The notes: generated from the letters alone by a model not told the origin. 64,000 bases of DNA from Notamacropus eugenii (GCF_028372415.1 NC_092872.1:11197001-11261000), one strand, 5' to 3'. Positions 33,141-53,254 are shown, numbered from the stretch's first letter. Made by a program: numbers and translations.

Positions 33141-34200
33141 ACATGACAAAAATCTGGTACTCCTAAGCCATCATCTCACTCTCTTTCATCATGTTTTCTC
33201 ATATTTTCTCTGTTTCTGCTTATGGTACCACCATTTTCCCAGTCATCCAGTCTCCAAAGCTCAGAATTATCTTTAACTCTTCCTTCTCCCACATCCTACA
33301 CACCCAATTAGTTGCTAATTCCTGTTGATTCCCCTTACACAATTTATCAACCCCAGTCTGATCCCACTGCCACTATCCTGGGAATGGAACTCATAACTTT
33401 TCACCTAGAGGTTTAAACTACTCTCTCAGAAGATCTCTCTACCTCTACCCTCTACCCTAAACAACTCTTCACTTGGGTACCAAAATATTCTGCACAGTGT
33501 GAAGATGTGGCCATATCATTTTGCTGATTGAAAAACCTCCAATGGTTCCCTACTGCCTATAGGAAAACAGTACAGATTCCTAACTTGTGTATTTAAATCT
33601 CTCTACAATTTGGAGTTAACCTATCTTCTCATCCTTATTTCAGTGTTCCTTTCACCCACTCTCCTTTATGTGTTGTTTTTCCCATTAGAATGTAATCTCC
33701 TTGAAGACAGGCTCTAACTTCTATATTTGTAAATTCACAAATGCTTTTTCATTTTCTTCCTTCCTTCCTTCCTTCTTTCTTTCTTTCTTTCCTTCCTTCC
33801 TTCTCTTTCCTTATTTCTTTGCTTGCTCCCTTTTTTCTTTCCTTCTCTTTTTACAAAACACAATTTTGTTTTATTCTCATATTCTCTCCCTCCCATCTCC
33901 TTCTCTCTGCCACTGAAATTCATGCTTTTCTGTTATATTTCATACAAACTGAACTACTAGTTCTTCTCTAGTCTTATTCTACCAGCCTCAGAAACTGGGT
34001 GGAATGCCCTCCCTCATCTCTGCTTGTTGACATCCTTCCCCTCCTTCAAAGACCAGGTGTCCTCTCCCTCATGGGGTCTTTATTGATCATAAAGCTGAAA
34101 GCAAACTCTCCCTCCTGAAATTTTCTTGGAACATTTTTGTTTGCATCTCTCCTTTACCCTTGAACTTTCTCCCTTAGAGCACCCTTATGGCATCATATAT
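33140..34200 (+). mobile_element. L2-derived sequence with a CT microsatellite
   Basis: L2 phrases recur: CTCCAATGGTTCCCTACTGCC (33536), TTAGAATGTAATCTCCTTGAAGACAGG (33687), GGAATGCCCTCCCTCATCTCTGC (34001). A (CCTT)/(CTTT) run lies at 33757-33850. A MIR-like fragment with CAGAAGAGGAAACTGAGGTACAG follows at about 34195-34300. Confidence 0.55.
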
Positions 34201-34710
34201 TCAGAGCTGACAGGGACCCTTAGAAGCCATGTAGTCCAACCCTTTCACTGTACAGAAGAGGAAACTGAGGTACAGAAAATGTGAGCAACTTGCCCATTGA
34301 ACTGTAAGCTCCTTGTGGGGAGCTCTTATGTTCCTTTTCATCCCTGTTTTATCATCGTAATACATAAGGCCTGGAACATTTAAAAAATGGAATAGATGGT
34401 ACTGATGCCCTGGGATACTTGTTGTACTCCAATACCTACAGTTTACAGCAGTGATCAAAATTATTTCTTAAACAACTTCAAGTAATCCCTCCACCCATCA
34501 ATAGAAGAGGCATCCGGTCCTTTGCTTACAAGGGTAGCAATGTTCATCAGGCAATGGGGACAACCAAACAGGGCACCAATACCACTAAGGCCTGGTTCAA
34601 TGAGAGATGGGCATCTGAATGGCACCAGACAAGTTCATCATTAATTCCAAACCTTTATACCCAGAGATAATACTTTTTCTCTCAGTCAGCTGCATACTTT
34701 TTTTTGAAGT

Positions 34711-34716
34711 TTTATT
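34711..34716 (-). promoter_or_regulatory. Candidate polyadenylation signal of the protease gene
   Basis: AATAAA on the minus strand, about 565 bases beyond the protease stop codon and the nearest canonical hexamer I noticed. AT-rich composition makes chance occurrence possible. Confidence 0.35.
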
Positions 34717-35281
34717 AACATGAAGCATTAATGTTCAAAGACAAGGGTGGATCAAAGGGAACCATGTCCTATCCATCCATCCAAGGGGAAGGAAAGGGAC
34801 TTAGGTCTTTGGCCTGAGAGCAGATGGGGACTGGGAGAGGGGAGAAGAATGATGCCTAGAAGGACAGAGAAATGGAGGACCATGGCTTCTTTGAGAGGAG
34901 AAAACTGAGCAGAGGCTGAAGGAGCTCAGGAACTCTGGAAGCCAAAAGCTCTCTCTGTCTTCCCAACAGCCTGCCTTGGTTTGCGTTCCATCTACCTCCC
35001 ATGGCCAAAGACCACACCCCAGATCATAGTGCCTGCTTGATAGGGAATTAAAATACAAACAACCACCACAATCAGCAAGAGCAACTCAAGTTTATAGTTG
35101 GCTTTAAGGTTTGGCAAGTGCTTTCCATACAGTAACCGCTCGTCCTATTGAGGCCCAGCAGGGTCAGAGGATTGGAAGGTAAGGAAAGATGAGAATCCCT
35201 CTGAGGGAGCAGTGAGAGTAGAGCAAGGCTTGAAAGCAGGTAAAAGAAGGGGACCTGAACATAGATCATGAGGATACTGTG

Positions 35282-42126
<6,845 letters not shown>

Positions 42127-42324
42127 GGATAACCCTGCCCCCTTAGGACAGGGGAGACCATAGAGGGGGTGGGGAGGGCTCTCCAAAGGCCCAGTAACCA
42201 TAAGTTGCTCGGCTGCCCACGATGTCCCTTCTCCAAGGCACTGGGGACCCCAGAACCTTCCGGCACCTTCCCTCTCTAGCCCACCGGTAATCAAAATCCC
42301 TCGTGATAAAGGACGTCTGAGCTC

Positions 42325-42480
42325 CCTCCCTGCGGGGCCCCTAGTGCCGGGCCTTCCTAGTCCCCTCCCCGCCGGGACCCTTAGTGCTGGGACTTCCTAG
42401 TCCGCTCCCCGCTGGTCCCCCTAGTGCTGAGACTTCCTAGTCCCCTCCTTGCGGGGCCCCCTAGTGCTGGGGACCACTAA
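42325..42480 (-). promoter_or_regulatory. GC-rich 40-bp minisatellite in the presumed promoter of the protease
   Basis: Nearly four units of about 40 bp (plus strand: CCCCTCCCCGCCGGGACCC then TTAGTGCTGGGACTTCCTAGT) lie 200-350 bp upstream of the ATG. CpGs are frequent compared with surrounding DNA. No TATA box is evident between it and the ATG. A regulatory role is inference from position. Confidence 0.6.
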
Positions 42481-42689
42481 GGACCTCTCATGTCAGAACC
42501 TCACAGGTGGGAGCACCTGAGGTGTCTCTGGTCCATTATTCAACTCCCAGGGGGAGAACTTCTCTCTACCATCCCTCACAGGCAGTCATTCTGTCCCAGC
42601 AAATCTCATTCTCCTCCATCAGTGACCACCGATCCGCTGCCGGGCGACTTAGAGGATCATTCAATTAAATTTATTTTTATGAAGTTGTT

Positions 42690-43170
42690 ATTAAACGGTC
42701 TTTCTTGTGATAGAGGACTGTGATGGAATACGATCATGCATAAGAAATGACAAGCAGAGTGCTTTCAGAAAAACTTGGGAAAACTTAAAGTAACTGACGC
42801 AAAGTGCAGTGAGCAGACCCAGGAGAACACTGTGCCCGGTCACAGCAACATTGTAACCAGGCTCAATGGGAAAGACTTAGCTGCTCTGATCAAGATAATT
42901 ACCTAGACAATTCTGAAGGACTTGTGATGAAAATGCTATCAGCACAGAGAGAACGGGTGAAATCTAAGGGCAAATGGAAGCATAGTTTTTTTCACTTTTT
43001 TGTCTTTTTTTTTTTTTTGCTATGGGGAATATTTTACATGATTTCACATGTATAATTGATTTCACACTTCCTGCCTTCTCAATGGGTGGGGGAGGGGCAG
43101 GCAGCAGGGGAAAAAATTCAGAACTCAAATTTTTCTTAAAAAGAGTGTTAAAAATAAATGATAAAATTTT
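42690..43170 (+). mobile_element. L1-type LINE 3' end
   Basis: AACTGACGCAAAGTGCAGTGAGCAGACCCAGGAGAACACTG is followed by the 3' untranslated series and ends GGGAAAAAATTCAGAACTCAAA and an A-rich tail. It lies just upstream of the protease promoter. Confidence 0.75.
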
Positions 43171-43439
43171 TTTAAAAGGGTTTTTCTTGTATTGTGTCAG
43201 CTATTATTCAACATCTACTATGTTCCAGGTAGTATAAAGAAAGGTAAAAGACAAGTCTTTACTTTGAAGAAGCTCACAATCTAATAACTGGGGAAATAAC
43301 ATGCAAACAATTGTGTATAAACAAAATATTCAGGATAAACTAAAAATAATCAAGACAGAGAAGGCACTAGAATTAGGGGGAATCAGAAAAGGCTTCCTTT
43401 TCTTGTTTTTTTAGAAAGTGGGATTTGTGCTGAAAATTG

Positions 43440-43850
43440 CTTTTTTATTACTTCCCCTTGTTTGTAGAATGTCTAATCTTCCACATCTCTTCAAAAACTT
43501 TAAGGCAGCTATGTTGGACCCCTTCTGTTTTCTTCTCCAGGCTAAACATCCTCAGTTCTTTAAACTGATCCTACAACTAGGCTCTTTCCATATCTTACAC
43601 TCTTCTGATCACTGTTCTGTGGACATCCATCAGTATGCTAAAATCTGTTCTAAAATGGCAGGACCCGATCCTGAACCCAATTCTCCAGATGTGATCTGAG
43701 AGCGGACAGAGTAACTGTCATCTTTTTTCTGAATGTCTTTGAATACAGCCCCAAAATCATATTAACTTTTTCAGTAACAAACTCATTCTATTGGTTCACC
43801 CTGAGTTTTCATTTGACTAAGATCCCACTCTCCCCCAACACCTACATGTT
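43440..43850 (-). mobile_element. CR1/L3-type LINE fragment
   Basis: TTCTTCTCCAGGCTAAACATCCTCAGTTC, CTCCAGATGTGATCTGAGAGCGGACAG and CCCCAAAATCATATTAACTTTTTCAG are the reverse of a CR1-like 3' region. Confidence 0.65.
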
Positions 43851-44054
43851 ATTTTATGTTAAGTTTGCATTTCCCTGACCTTGTGCAACTGATATTTCTT
43901 ACTATGAGCACAAGAAGCTCACAAAAATGTACATTTCCATATGTAAAGTAAGACAAAAAAATAAGATTTTGGGAAACTGTAAATCTTTTTTGGGGGGGAG
44001 GGAAACACCATGCTTATAACAAGTACAGTCAAGCAACAACAAAAAATGAGACAA

Positions 44055-44160
44055 GCAGCTTTGGCTTAGCAGATTGAGGGCTGGTCTTGAGGTCAAGAAG
44101 ATCTAGGTTCAGAGGTATACACTGGCTGTGTGACCTTGGGCAAATCATATAATTTCTCAA
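44055..44160 (+). mobile_element. tRNA-derived SINE fragment
   Basis: GGCTTAGCAGATTGAGGGCTGGTCTTGAGGTCAAGAAG, then CTGGCTGTGTGACCTTGGGCAAATCA. Confidence 0.6.
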
Positions 44161-44439
44161 TGTTCCAGGCAACTTTCTAATGTTATATAATTCACTGAGA
44201 AGGTAACAACCTGCTGCATAGAGGAAATTCCCTCACCTGGGAGTTTCCTGTGGCAATGTTCATATGTCCACAGCCCTATCCTAAAGAAAGCAAAGCACAC
44301 ATTTGCCATGTGCAAAAATGTATGATATGCCTCATTCTGCACCTTGAATTCATTACCTCCCTATCAGGAGGTGTGTAAGCCTGCTTCATCGTCTATCCTC
44401 AGGAATTATGATTGGTCACTGAACTCATCAGAGTTCTTG

Positions 44440-46790
44440 AGACAGACAAAATTGTCTTTCTCTGAAATGTTATTGTTACTATGAAATATGTTCTTATGTT
44501 TTAGTTCACTTCATACAAGTTGTCCCAGGTACCTCTGAAACTGTTTCTTTTGTCATTTTTTATGAAGGAATGATATTCCATTATATGCATAGATCATAAG
44601 ACCATCCCTTAATTGATGGACATGTCCTTTGTTTACAGGTCTTTGCTGTTTAAAAAAAAGCTGCTATAAATATTTTTGTAGAAATGGAACATTTTTCTTC
44701 TTTCTTTGATTTCTGTGGTGTGGATAGGTCTAGTAGTGGTACTGTTAAATCAGAGGTTCAGTTGAGTGACTTTGGGAACACAGTCAAAAATTGCTTTCCA
44801 GAATAGAAGGGTCAACTCACAGTTTCACCAACAGAGCGCCATTGTGTCTGTCTTCCTTCAATCTAGTTGACAGTTTTTCCTTTTTATGTCCTCTTTGCCA
44901 ATTTGATGGGTGTGTGAGTGGGAATTTCAGGGTTGTTTTAATTTGCACTTCCCTAATTATTAGTGACATGGAGCATTTATTTTTTTCATATGGCAGTTGA
45001 GAACTTGGATTTCTTCCTTTACCAACTACCAGTTCATATCCTTTGATCATTTAACTGCTGTGGAATGGCTGTCATTCTTCTATATTCGAATCAATTGCTT
45101 GTATATTTTAGAATCAGAGAAACTTGTTGCAAAGATTTTTTTCTCTTATTGTTTCTCTTCTCATTTCTTCTTTTTTTTAAAGTTTGAGTTGTATGTTTAT
45201 TTTTAGTTCCACATTCTCTCCTTCCCTCCACCCTTTCCTTCATCCATTGAGAAGGCAAGAAATATGATACCCATTATACATATACAGTCATGCAAGACAT
45301 TTCTGCATTAGCCATATTTTTTATAAAGAAAAATAAAGGAAAAAGTATGCTTCGATCTGCACTGAGTCCATCAGTTTTCCATCTGGAAGTGGAAAACATT
45401 TTCTATCATGAGTCTTTTGGAGATAGGGTGGAGCGTTGTGTTGGTCAGTTACTAAGTCTTTCACAATTGATTTTCCTTGCTGTGTTGCTGTTACTACATA
45501 AATTGTTCTCTTGCTTCCTTTGCTTTGTTGTTATTGTTGTTTAGTTTTTTCAGAAAACCCCATTTAGGGTGTTCTTGGCAAAGACATTGATATGGTTTGC
45601 CATTTCCTTCTCCAGCTCATTTTACAGATGAGGAAACTGAGGCAAACAGTGTTAAGTGACTCACCCAGCATCACACGGCTGAGGTCAGATTTGAACTCAG
45701 AAAAATGAATATTCCTGATTCCTAGTCCAGTGCTCTATCCACTGCTCCACTAACCACCAACACTTCACTTTGCATCAGTTCATATAGGCTTTCCCAGGTT
45801 TTTCTGAAACAATCCCCTTCATCATGTCTCACAGCATAAAAGTATTTCATCACATTCATACACCACATCTCAGCCATTCCCCAACTGACAGGGGCCTCTT
45901 TAGTTTCCAGTTCTTTGCTACTACAAAAAGAATTGTCATTAATATTTTTCTTCGATCTCCTTGGAGTATAAACCTAGTAGTGGTATTGGTGGGTCAGAGT
46001 ACATTCACAGCTTTATAGCCCTTTGGGCATAGTTTTATACTGTTCTCCAGAATGGTTGGATTACTTCATAGCTTCACTAATAGTGCATTAGTGTGCCTAT
46101 TTCCTTGTGTCCCCTCCTGTATTTGACATTTTCCTTTTCTGTCATCTTAATTGAGGGTGACTTCTTTCTCTGAAACCTTCCTTTTTATATTCTTTGACTG
46201 CTCATACACTGTGGAATGGCCCCTATTTTTATAAATTTGGCTCAATTCTCTATACATTTGAGAAATGAGAACTTTATCTCCCAGTTTCCTGCTTTACTTA
46301 CGATTTTGGCTGTGTTGGTTTTGTTTGTGTAAAAAAAAAAACCTTTAATTTTATGAAATCAAAATTACCTATTTTGCCTCCTGTGAGCAGCTCTATTTCT
46401 TTCTTGGTCACTATTCATAGATCTGACAGGTAATTTTTCCCGTGCTCCCTTAATTTACTTACGATAATACCCTTTATGTCTAAATCATTTACCCTGAATG
46501 GTGTGATATCTTGGTCTTTGTCTAGTTTTCCTTTCTCATTTCAACTGCATTGATTTTGTTTGTGCAAAACTTTTAAATTTCATGTTATCATTTTCTTTTC
46601 TGTGATTCTCTCTATTCTTTGTTTATGAATTCATCCCTTATCCATAGTAGCAAAAGATATTTTCTTCCTTGCTCTTCTAACGTGTTTATGTCCTTTTATA
46701 TCTAGGTCATATATCCAATTGGAGCTTATTATGGAATATAGTGTGAACTGCTCTAACTATTTTGAGAACATTTTACTTTTGGCCTTAGTC
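44440..46790 (-). mobile_element. L1-type LINE remnants, minus orientation
   Basis: Two reversed 3' ends follow each other. The first (44440-45180) has GGAATGATATTCCATTATATGC, AATTGATGGACATGTCC and TCACAGTTTCACCAACAGAGCGCC. The second (45200-46350, split by the SINE at 45520-45757) has CACAGCATAAAAGTATTTCATCAC and CCATTCCCCAACTGAC. These are separate insertions or a duplicated end. Confidence 0.7.
45520..45757 (-). mobile_element. tRNA-derived marsupial SINE within L1
   Basis: GGTTTGCCATTTCCTTCTCCAGCTCATTTTACAGATGAGG, TTAAGTGACTCACCCAGCATCACACGGC, GCTCTATCCACTGCTCCAC, in reversed order. Confidence 0.9.
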
Positions 46791-46799
46791 TAAAGGATT

Positions 46800-47530
46800 T
46801 TCACTAGCAATGAGGAGGGGGCAAGAAAAAAGGCTCCCAAAGCACAAACATGAATGAGGTACAGAAGAGATAGCTTTATTCCTACACAGAAGAGGAAATT
46901 CTAAGCAATGAAGAATCATCGGGTAATAGAAGGGAATCCAATAATTTATCATCACTAGTATAATCATTTCAGAAACTAGTGGTTAAGACTAATTGGGACA
47001 CTTGCAGTTTTTAATGAAGGTTATTAGTTAACCATTTCCACCCCCTCCCCCTACCTTTTTCTAAAATACTAGTGCCCTCTTGAGATCTGTTCCAAAGGAG
47101 TCATAGACAGGAGATGACCCCATCCTAGATGCAAGTCTGCCCAGGAGTTCATGAATTCACAATTTGTGGCTGGTGAATAGTAGTGTACCTTCCCCTTCAC
47201 TCATCTTCCCCTCCCCAATCCCATCCAACCCTCCAAATATCTCAGACGGATTGGCGATCATACACAGAGTTCCAACTCTGGATCCAATCAAATGACTTCA
47301 TTACCACACAGTACAAATTCCTGAGCCATAATGACTGGCAGGAAACAATGACAAAAGGAAATCTGTGGGGCACCTTACATACCTACATACACACACACAC
47401 ACATTCTTTGTTCTTTGAATGTTTGATAAAATTCACTTTAATTCCATCTTGTCTTAGGCTCCCCCCTCCCCTTGGGACTACATCTATAGCTTATTCAATT
47501 TCCCCCTAATATTAGCTTATTTAAATAATT
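46800..47530. other. Unassigned sequence
   Basis: No gene or confident repeat. A short (CA)n run lies at about 47389-47402. Confidence 0.4.
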
Positions 47531-49080
47531 CATTTCTTGTTCTGTTAATCTTGGTATTTCGTATTTTTGTAAATACTCATCCTTTTCATCTAAGTCATCA
47601 ATTTTGTTGATTTATCATTTGGCAAAAGTCTTTAATAATTTCCTTTACTTTTTATTCATCTGGTATAAATTCTCCTTTTTCATTTTTGATACTAACAATT
47701 TGCTTTTCCCTTCTCTCTTTTTCATCAGACTAGCCAATAGCTTATCTCTTTTATTGTGGGTTTAAAAATAAACCAAGTGGCTTCTATTAATCAATTCAAT
47801 GAAATTTTTTCTTTTAATTTTTTTCATTGAGTTTTATAATATATGTCTACTTTGGCGTTTAGTCCATTTTTTTAAAATGTTGATTTTCTAGAGTATTTTT
47901 AGTTGCATGCCTAAGTCATTAGTCTGCCTTTTCTCTTTTTGTTAATGAAATGTCTAGGAATATAAAATTTCCCCTCAAGAAATTGCTTTGAATGCATCCT
48001 AAAAGTTTTAGTCTATTGTCTCTTTGATGAAATTTTCTTTTGTTTCTATTACTGCTTTTTGACCAATTCTCTGGAGCTAAATAATTTAGTTTCCAATTAT
48101 TTTAATCCATTCTTCAAAGGCCTTTTATTGAATTCAATTTTTATTGTATCATAGTTGGCATGATATGTATTTAGCATTGATATTTTTCTGCATTTTTTGA
48201 GGTTTTTATGCCCTAGTACATAGTCAATTTTTGTTACAATTCCATACATAGATGAGAAATATGTATAGCCCTTTCTATTCCCATTCAGTAGTTTCCAAAG
48301 ATATTGCATATCCAACCTTTCCAAAATTCTATTCAGGTCCTTAACTTCTTTCTTTATCTTTTTGTTAGATTTGTTTGAAAATGTCCATTGAGATGCACAA
48401 CTATTATAGTTTTACTGTTTTTTTCTTCCTATAAATCAATTGACTTTTCCTTTAAGTATTTAGATGCTTTGTCATTCACTATTTATGCTGCCTGTCAGCA
48501 TAATACAGTTTCCTTGTTTATCTGTTTTAATAAAGTCTATTTTTATTCTTGACTTGAGTGAGACAACAATTTCTATACCTGCTTTTTTACTACACTTTAA
48601 ACATAATAGATTTGCTCTAGCCCCTTATTTTGACTTAATGTGATTCTTTGTGTTTCAAATGTGTTTCCAGTAAACAACACATTAATTGTTAGATTCTGCT
48701 TTCTGATTCGTTCTGCTACTCTCATTCATTTTGTAGGTGAGTTTTTCCCATTCATGTTCACAGTAATGATTTTTAATTGTCTAGCTCCTTCCATAGTATC
48801 CTCTTATATTTTTTCATCTCTTTGCAACCCTCATCCTTTCTTTACAAAGAAGAAGACAGTGAGAAAAAAATTGTGCTCAACACAAGCAATCTGTACTGGA
48901 TACAATCTGCTTCCTTTTATTCCCCTGTTCTCCTCTTCCCCTCACTCAGTTCTTAACCACAGACTCCCTATCTATTCTTTCTTTACTCTTTTCCCTACTT
49001 CATGATCCAACCTCTGGTTGTAATTTGTTTTGTAATTTACAAATTTGTAATTCATTTGTAATCTATGAATAATTTCTCCC
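47530..49080 (-). mobile_element. L1-type LINE ORF2, endonuclease region remnant
   Basis: The minus frame at 48097-48324 reads YTYFSSMYGIVTKIDYVLGHKNL, then NYDTIKIEFNKRP. This matches the L1 endonuclease segment around S-R/K-I-D-Y-x-L and the following D-H region, here Asp-His reduced to Asn-Tyr. Surrounding plus-strand T-rich sequence is the same ORF reversed and broken. Confidence 0.8.
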
Positions 49081-49099
49081 TTAATCTATACTTAATCTC

Positions 49100-50640
49100 T
49101 ACCTCCCTGATCCTTGTTCCTCAGTCTCCTCATCTGTAAAATGAGAGAACTGAACTCAGTGGGATCTGTGGGTCTTTCTAGTTATAGATCTATGATCTGT
49201 GAAACAATGTCCTTGGGGGAATCTTCTTCTCTTTCTAAGCCTTAGTTTTCCTATCCGTAAGGTAGGCACAGCAATCTTTATACTATGGCTCCCACTGAGA
49301 AGAGAGTACTCTGCAAATTCCACGGTACCAGAAGCACTCTAAACTCAGATGGTGACTTTTTACCTGGGGGGACAGGGAGTCTTTAGTCCGTGTGATCACC
49401 CAGGGAGGGAACACAAGGCTTTCATACCTTCATTTCCTGACTCCTTCCCCTGCCCATTGCAAACCTCCCAGTGAGGTCAACCTTCTGTGGCAGACTGGAT
49501 TTCGGGGAAAGACCAGTTAATTATTATTAAAAACAGGAGGCCTTGGCTGTGTTCTTTTCCAGTAGAAATTATGGCATTTGTTCCAAAAAAGAAAAAAAAG
49601 AATAACAATGAGTTTTGGCTTTGACTGGGACTAGCTGGTGGGGAGCCAGCAAGAAGGCTAGGGAGAATGCAGTTGCAATTATTATTAAAGTGTCCACATT
49701 ATAGAACATAGGTCAGGCTACTTAGGTGTATAAAACTATAAGGAATAGGGGTGGGGGAGTTCGAGATCCAGATAGTCAACTCTCACTTCCCTTTAATAAT
49801 CTGAGTGGGCTTCATGGAGGAGGAGGAAGAAGAGAGGGCTATGTTCCAGTTGTTTTCCTTCTTTAGACTTCAAAGTTGCTTCTCATCTCTCATATAACTT
49901 CGTTGGTCCTTGTAAACTTCTCTGCCAAAAAAGGAAGATCTTCCCCTTCTTGGGGTGGGGGTTGGGGGAAGGAATGAGGTCAAGCAGACACTACAAGAGC
50001 AGACACCAAGTGGATGATGAAGTCAGATGAGGAAACCAGACCACCTTCTACATATCTATTCCAACTTGGTATGTAGCAACCCTAAGGCACTAACCATGTC
50101 CTTGTCTTTATATTGGTGATTAAGGGTAAATGATTGAGGGAGGGATTATAGGTTGGGCCAGGGTAAGGTCATGGAAACTCTCATTAACATCATTTCCAGC
50201 AGCGAGTCCTTACCAGAAGATTGGCCACGAAGAAATGAATTGTCTTCGCCAAATTTGATCATAATTCTTCATAGTTCTCCATTGATTCAAGTGTGAGGAG
50301 AACATCCACGATGGCAAAATCACATTTACAAAAAATGATTGAAAAGGGGAGGATCTCAGGCCAAAGTTTGTGTTGTAAAAACAGTCTCTCTAATCAGTGT
50401 GTGTGTGGGTGAAAGGGGACAAGGTTCTTTTTGCCAGGAGCCAGAGCTACCAAAAGCTACTTGCTCTTCTAATTCTAGAAGTTCAGGCAAGGCAGAAAGA
50501 AGTAAGGTGACAAGATATAAAGGAAGGCAGAAAGAGGAACTGAGATGTTTGGTACAAAGATTACATTTCCTTTCTTGCCAATCTCCTTTTATGTCTGTAA
50601 ATGCCTCCCCTCTCCCATTTCAGTATGAGAAACTCACCTT
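49100..50640. other. MIR fragment then unassigned sequence
   Basis: 49105-49330 contains MIR phrases (CCTCAGTCTCCTCATCTGTAAAATGAGAG). The remainder shows no gene; the frame at 50339-50782 runs into L1 sequence and is not credible. Confidence 0.45.
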
Positions 50641-51430
50641 CAAATTCCAGTTTAAAATGCCCTCTTGCATTTCATCCATCAGATTGATTAACAAGACAGA
50701 AAAGGAAAGTGACAAATACTGGAGGGGATGTAGAAAAACTGGGACATTGTTGGTGGAGTTGTGGACTGGGCTAACCCTTTGAACAATTTGGTTTCATGAC
50801 CAAAGGGCTATAAAACTACGTATATCCTTTGATCCAGTAATGGCACTACTATATATGAATTCCAAAGAGATCAAAGAAAAATGGAAAGGATCTCTATATG
50901 CAAAAATATGTATAGCAGCTCTTTTTGAGATGGTAAAGAATTGCAAACAGAAGGGATGCCCATCAATTGGGGAATGTCTGAACAAGTTGTAGTATATGGC
51001 TGTGATGGAACACTCTTGTTCTATAAAATGGTTTCAGCAAAACCTGAGAAGATTTATATGAACTGATGCAAAGTGAAGTAAGCAGAACCAAGAGAACGTT
51101 GTACACCATGACAGCAATACCATAACAGTGATCAATGGAAGGCTTTGATCAAGACAATGATCCACAGCAACTCCAACGCTCTCCATCTCCAGAGAGAAAA
51201 TCCATGGACTCAAGTGTGAAGATTGAAGATTGAAGCATATTTCTTCACTTTATTTTTCTTGCTTTCTCCCTCCACCCCCCCCCCCCGCAACATGACTAAT
51301 GTTTTGCACAACTTTATCTGTAAAATGGGCATTTATATTTCTTGCATTCTCAGTGGGTAAGGGAGAGGGTAGAAGAGGGAGAAAATTTCTCTTTCTGGAA
51401 CTGAAAATAAAATTTAAAAATAAAAAACCA
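50640..51430 (+). mobile_element. L1-type LINE 3' end
   Basis: Best-preserved 3' end here: ATGTATAGCAGCTCTTTTTGAGATGG, CCCATCAATTGGGGAATGTCTGAACAAG, GAACTGATGCAAAGTGAAGTAAGCAGAACC, and a terminal A-rich tail at about 51405-51428. A C13 run lies near 51276-51288. Confidence 0.85.
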
Positions 51431-51720
51431 CCACCTCCTCAAGGAAGCCTTCCCTGTTTAATTCCATCTTTACCTTTCTTGTTCTTCACTTCATCGTTCT
51501 AGGACTCAGTGTCCACTCATTTGTATATTCATGTCTTTTGGTCAGTATCTTGGGAGCATTCCTCTAGCCCATTACTATGGACTCTCCTAAGGTAGACTGT
51601 CTTGCCTGATCAGATAGGGGCTCCCGAAGAGTGTGGCCAAGTCTCCCCCACCGCCATCATTCCCCAAGTCAGTCAGTCAGTCAGTCAGTTAGTCCTACGG
51701 CATAGGCTGACCCTGGGGAA
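51430..51720 (+). mobile_element. L2 fragment plus (TCAG)n
   Basis: CTCAAGGAAGCCTTCCCTG, then TCATTTGTATATTCATGTC. A short (CAGT) run of six units is at 51669-51693. A related L2 fragment lies at 53795-54070. Confidence 0.6.
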
Positions 51721-52254
51721 TGTCCTGCGGTTGGAAGCAGCTACAATGGCCTGTTCTCTTCTCCCTGGGTGAGAGGGGAGGCCAGGTCCATCTGGAAAGA
51801 GTTATTCGACTTTGGGAGAATAGCAGGCAAGCCAGTTGGGCAGGCAGTGGGTGGTGAGCTCATCCTGGTATGACTCTTCTGTGGTTTCCACCATGGGCTG
51901 TGAAAGGAACGGAAAGGCTCATGACCCCAGCCCTAGAAGTGAAGCAGAAAGTAAGCTTGTTCTGTGTGTATGTGTGTGTGTACATGCCTATATATGGGAC
52001 AGAGTTTGTACACATATGTGGGTGCGTGTAGAGATGGGAAGTGTATTCCAGAGAGGGATTGTGTGGGAGAATTAGGGTGTGTGTCCTTGTGTTTGAGCAT
52101 TACGGGGTATGTGAGAGAGTATGTGTGGGGTAGGAATGGGGGATGGGGACAGGGTTAGTAGTAGGTGTATGTGAGAATTGGTACATGGCGAAATGTCTAC
52201 AAGGGTAATTCTGTGGATGTTTGTATGTGGGTTGATATGACTTTAGTTAAGACT

Positions 52255-52500
52255 GTGTGGTTGTTCATTCAGTCATTCCAGTGGTGTCCACGTTCTTGTG
52301 ACCCCATTTTGGAATTTTTCTTGGCAAAGATACGGGAGTAGTTTGCCATTTCTCCAGTTCATTTTACAGATAAGGAAACTGAGGCAAACAGGATTATGTC
52401 ACTTGCTCAGGGTCACACATCTAGTGTCTGAGGCAGAATTTGAACTCATGCCTTCCTGAGTCCAGGCTAGGTGCTCTTCCCTCTATGGGTACCTAGGTAC
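52255..52500 (-). mobile_element. tRNA-derived marsupial SINE, minus orientation
   Basis: GACCCCATTTTGGAATTTTTCTTGGC, GTTTGCCATTTCTCCAGTTCATTTTACAG, AACTGAGGCAAACAGGATTATGTCACTTGC, and GAGTCCAGGCTAGGTGCTCTTCC. Confidence 0.85.
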
Positions 52501-52524
52501 CCAGTTAAGACTCTGTGTGTATGC

Positions 52525-52645
<121 letters not shown>

Positions 52646-52794
52646 CCTTTAGTGCAAATTTGTATGGCTATGAACATGAGCGGATGCTTTGTAAATGACT
52701 ATGTGCATATACAAGGTTAACCCAAGACAAAATTATAAGTTTGTCTTTCCTGCTGCCCCCACCTCCCACTGTCCATTGACTTTCTTCTCTTCTC

Positions 52795-52960
52795 ACCTCA
52801 AGGATCATAGGCATAGAGCTAGCAGGGACCTCCAATCACTTGGTTCTAACTCCACACTCTACACGTAGAGAAACTGAGACCCAGAAAGGTGAAGTCGTTT
52901 ACCCAAGGTCCCACAGCATCAGTAGCAAGGTTTGGACTCCCAAGCCAGTCTTCCTGCCAT
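52795..52960 (-). mobile_element. MIR-related fragment
   Basis: AGAGCTAGCAGGGACCTCC, TAGAGAAACTGAGACCCAGAAAGGTGAAGTC, ACCCAAGGTCCCACAGCATCAGTAGC. Confidence 0.55.
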
Positions 52961-53204
52961 TTGCTATTTTCACACTAAAATAACAAATATCAACTCACAG
53001 ATAGACCATCCCAGGAGGACTGGGATACTAACAGAGAACAAAACCTCACCAAAAGCTACAGGAGTCAACAGTTAGTGGTGAAAGTTTAGACATTAGCATC
53101 TGAGAGATAAAGGTGATTTTTTAGTAAGAGCTGAGTCCTGGACCCCTAAAGTCTCACCTGAAGGTAGTCACCTTGTGTGGCCATGGAAGAAGGGACATAT
53201 GAGT

Positions 53205-53254
53205 GGGTATGTGCGTGGGTGTGTGTCTGTGTGTGTCTGTGTGTGTGTGTGTGT

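Noticed and set aside
50339..50782. 147-codon plus-strand frame
   Set aside because: Its 3' third is L1 3' sequence; the 5' part has no domain or splice support.
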